Assembly (NCBI GenBank): GCA_958369755.1
Contig: CATXJC010000075.1
Coordinates: forward strand, 1 to 5,962
Source of the DNA: an uncultured Prevotella sp.
Lineage (GTDB): Bacteria > Bacteroidota > Bacteroidia > Bacteroidales > Bacteroidaceae
Reading direction: 5' to 3'
Length of the DNA: 5,962 bases
Shown: positions 5,893 to 5,962 of the stretch, piece after piece
How the letters are laid out: each line of letters opens with the position of its first letter
Numbering within the stretch: the stretch's first letter is position 1
Position numbers and translations under genes: made by a program
The notes under the pieces: model-generated
What the model was told of the DNA's origin: nothing
The model's input: only the letters and a program-made list of their open reading frames with translations
Database searches by the model: none

Positions 5893-5910
5893 ATACCCTT
5901 TCGGGGGCAA
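5893..5910. promoter_or_regulatory. Operator-like site overlapping the hipB -7 box and predicted start
   Basis: ATACC-CTTTCGGG-GGCAA is an imperfect version of ATACC-N8-GGTAT with the same 8-bp spacing. It covers the predicted transcription start and the downstream edge of the -7 box (5907-5915). A repressor bound here would block RNA polymerase, as expected for HipB autoregulation. Binding is inferred from symmetry and place. Confidence 0.5.
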
Positions 5911-5915
5911 ATATA
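5907..5915 (-). promoter_or_regulatory. Probable -7 box of the hipBST promoter
   Basis: On the minus strand the bases read TATATTTGC, a full match to the Bacteroidota TAnnTTTG consensus, predicting a start near 5901 and a 65-nt leader to hipB. The -33 region at the usual spacing is T-rich with adjoining G's and lacks a clean TTTG, and it abuts the operator-like site at 5932-5949. A weak -33 element would fit a promoter that is normally held repressed. Confidence 0.55.
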
Positions 5916-5931
5916 CGAATAAAAAATGAAA

Positions 5932-5949
5932 ATACCCCCGAAAAGGTAT
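5932..5949. promoter_or_regulatory. Best HipB-operator-like site, at the -33 region of hipBST
   Basis: ATACC-CCCGAAAA-GGTAT is a perfect 5-bp inverted repeat with an 8-bp spacer, the same architecture as the E. coli HipB operator TATCC-N8-GGATA with one half-site position exchanged. It lies just upstream of and against the -33 region, with its centre 39 bp from the site over the -7 box. The same sequence recurs in both arms of the terminator at the far end of the module. Confidence 0.6.
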
Positions 5950-5962
5950 AATTTATAATATC

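Noticed and set aside
5851..5949. A CRISPR-like array or tandem repeat locus
   Set aside because: The repeats are short, palindromic and few, and sit exactly on the hipB promoter, which fits operators far better.
5736..5951. A plus-strand 71-codon open frame across hipB and its promoter
   Set aside because: It runs through the hipB HTH codons and the operator region in antisense and resembles no protein.

Overview
The window looks like a chromosomal segment from a member of the Bacteroidota, most likely Prevotella/Segatella or a close relative (inference). The grounds are three upstream boxes that fit the phylum's -7 promoter consensus TAnnTTTG, A/T-rich start contexts that mostly lack Shine-Dalgarno sequences, and a protein closely resembling the periplasmic dipeptidyl-peptidase DPP5 of Porphyromonas gingivalis.

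Left part (1-2563, minus strand): the 5' portion of a DPP5-like S9 peptidase gene runs off the left edge. It is preceded 53 bp upstream by a complete metY-type O-acetylhomoserine sulfhydrylase gene, and the two could share a transcript. Centre (2564-4307): a short divergent promoter region separates metY from a plus-strand gene for a DUF1846/UPF0371 protein of unknown function. That gene ends in a small imperfect duplication, a palindrome and then a long, strong intrinsic terminator.

Right part (4308-5962, minus strand): three tightly packed genes form a tripartite HipBST-type toxin-antitoxin module. They are a short Cro/C1-type HTH regulator (HipB-like), a separate HipA N-terminal subdomain protein (HipS-like), and a HipA-like kinase (HipT-like) with a C4 zinc-knuckle-like N-terminus and a T-L-T Gly-rich loop. 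In the E. coli system HipS, not HipB, restrains the kinase. Here hipB and hipS overlap by ATGA, while hipS and hipT lie in the same reading frame, separated only by TAA and one codon.

The most notable structure is outside the genes. The hipB promoter carries operator-like sites of the form ATACC-N8-GGTAT, the same layout as the classical E. coli HipB operator TATCC-N8-GGATA. Both arms of the terminator hairpin at the other end of the module are near-perfect copies of the same site. The module is therefore bracketed by its own presumed operator sequence, about 1.7 kb apart. This suggests either dual use of the terminator as a distal operator or a cassette boundary.
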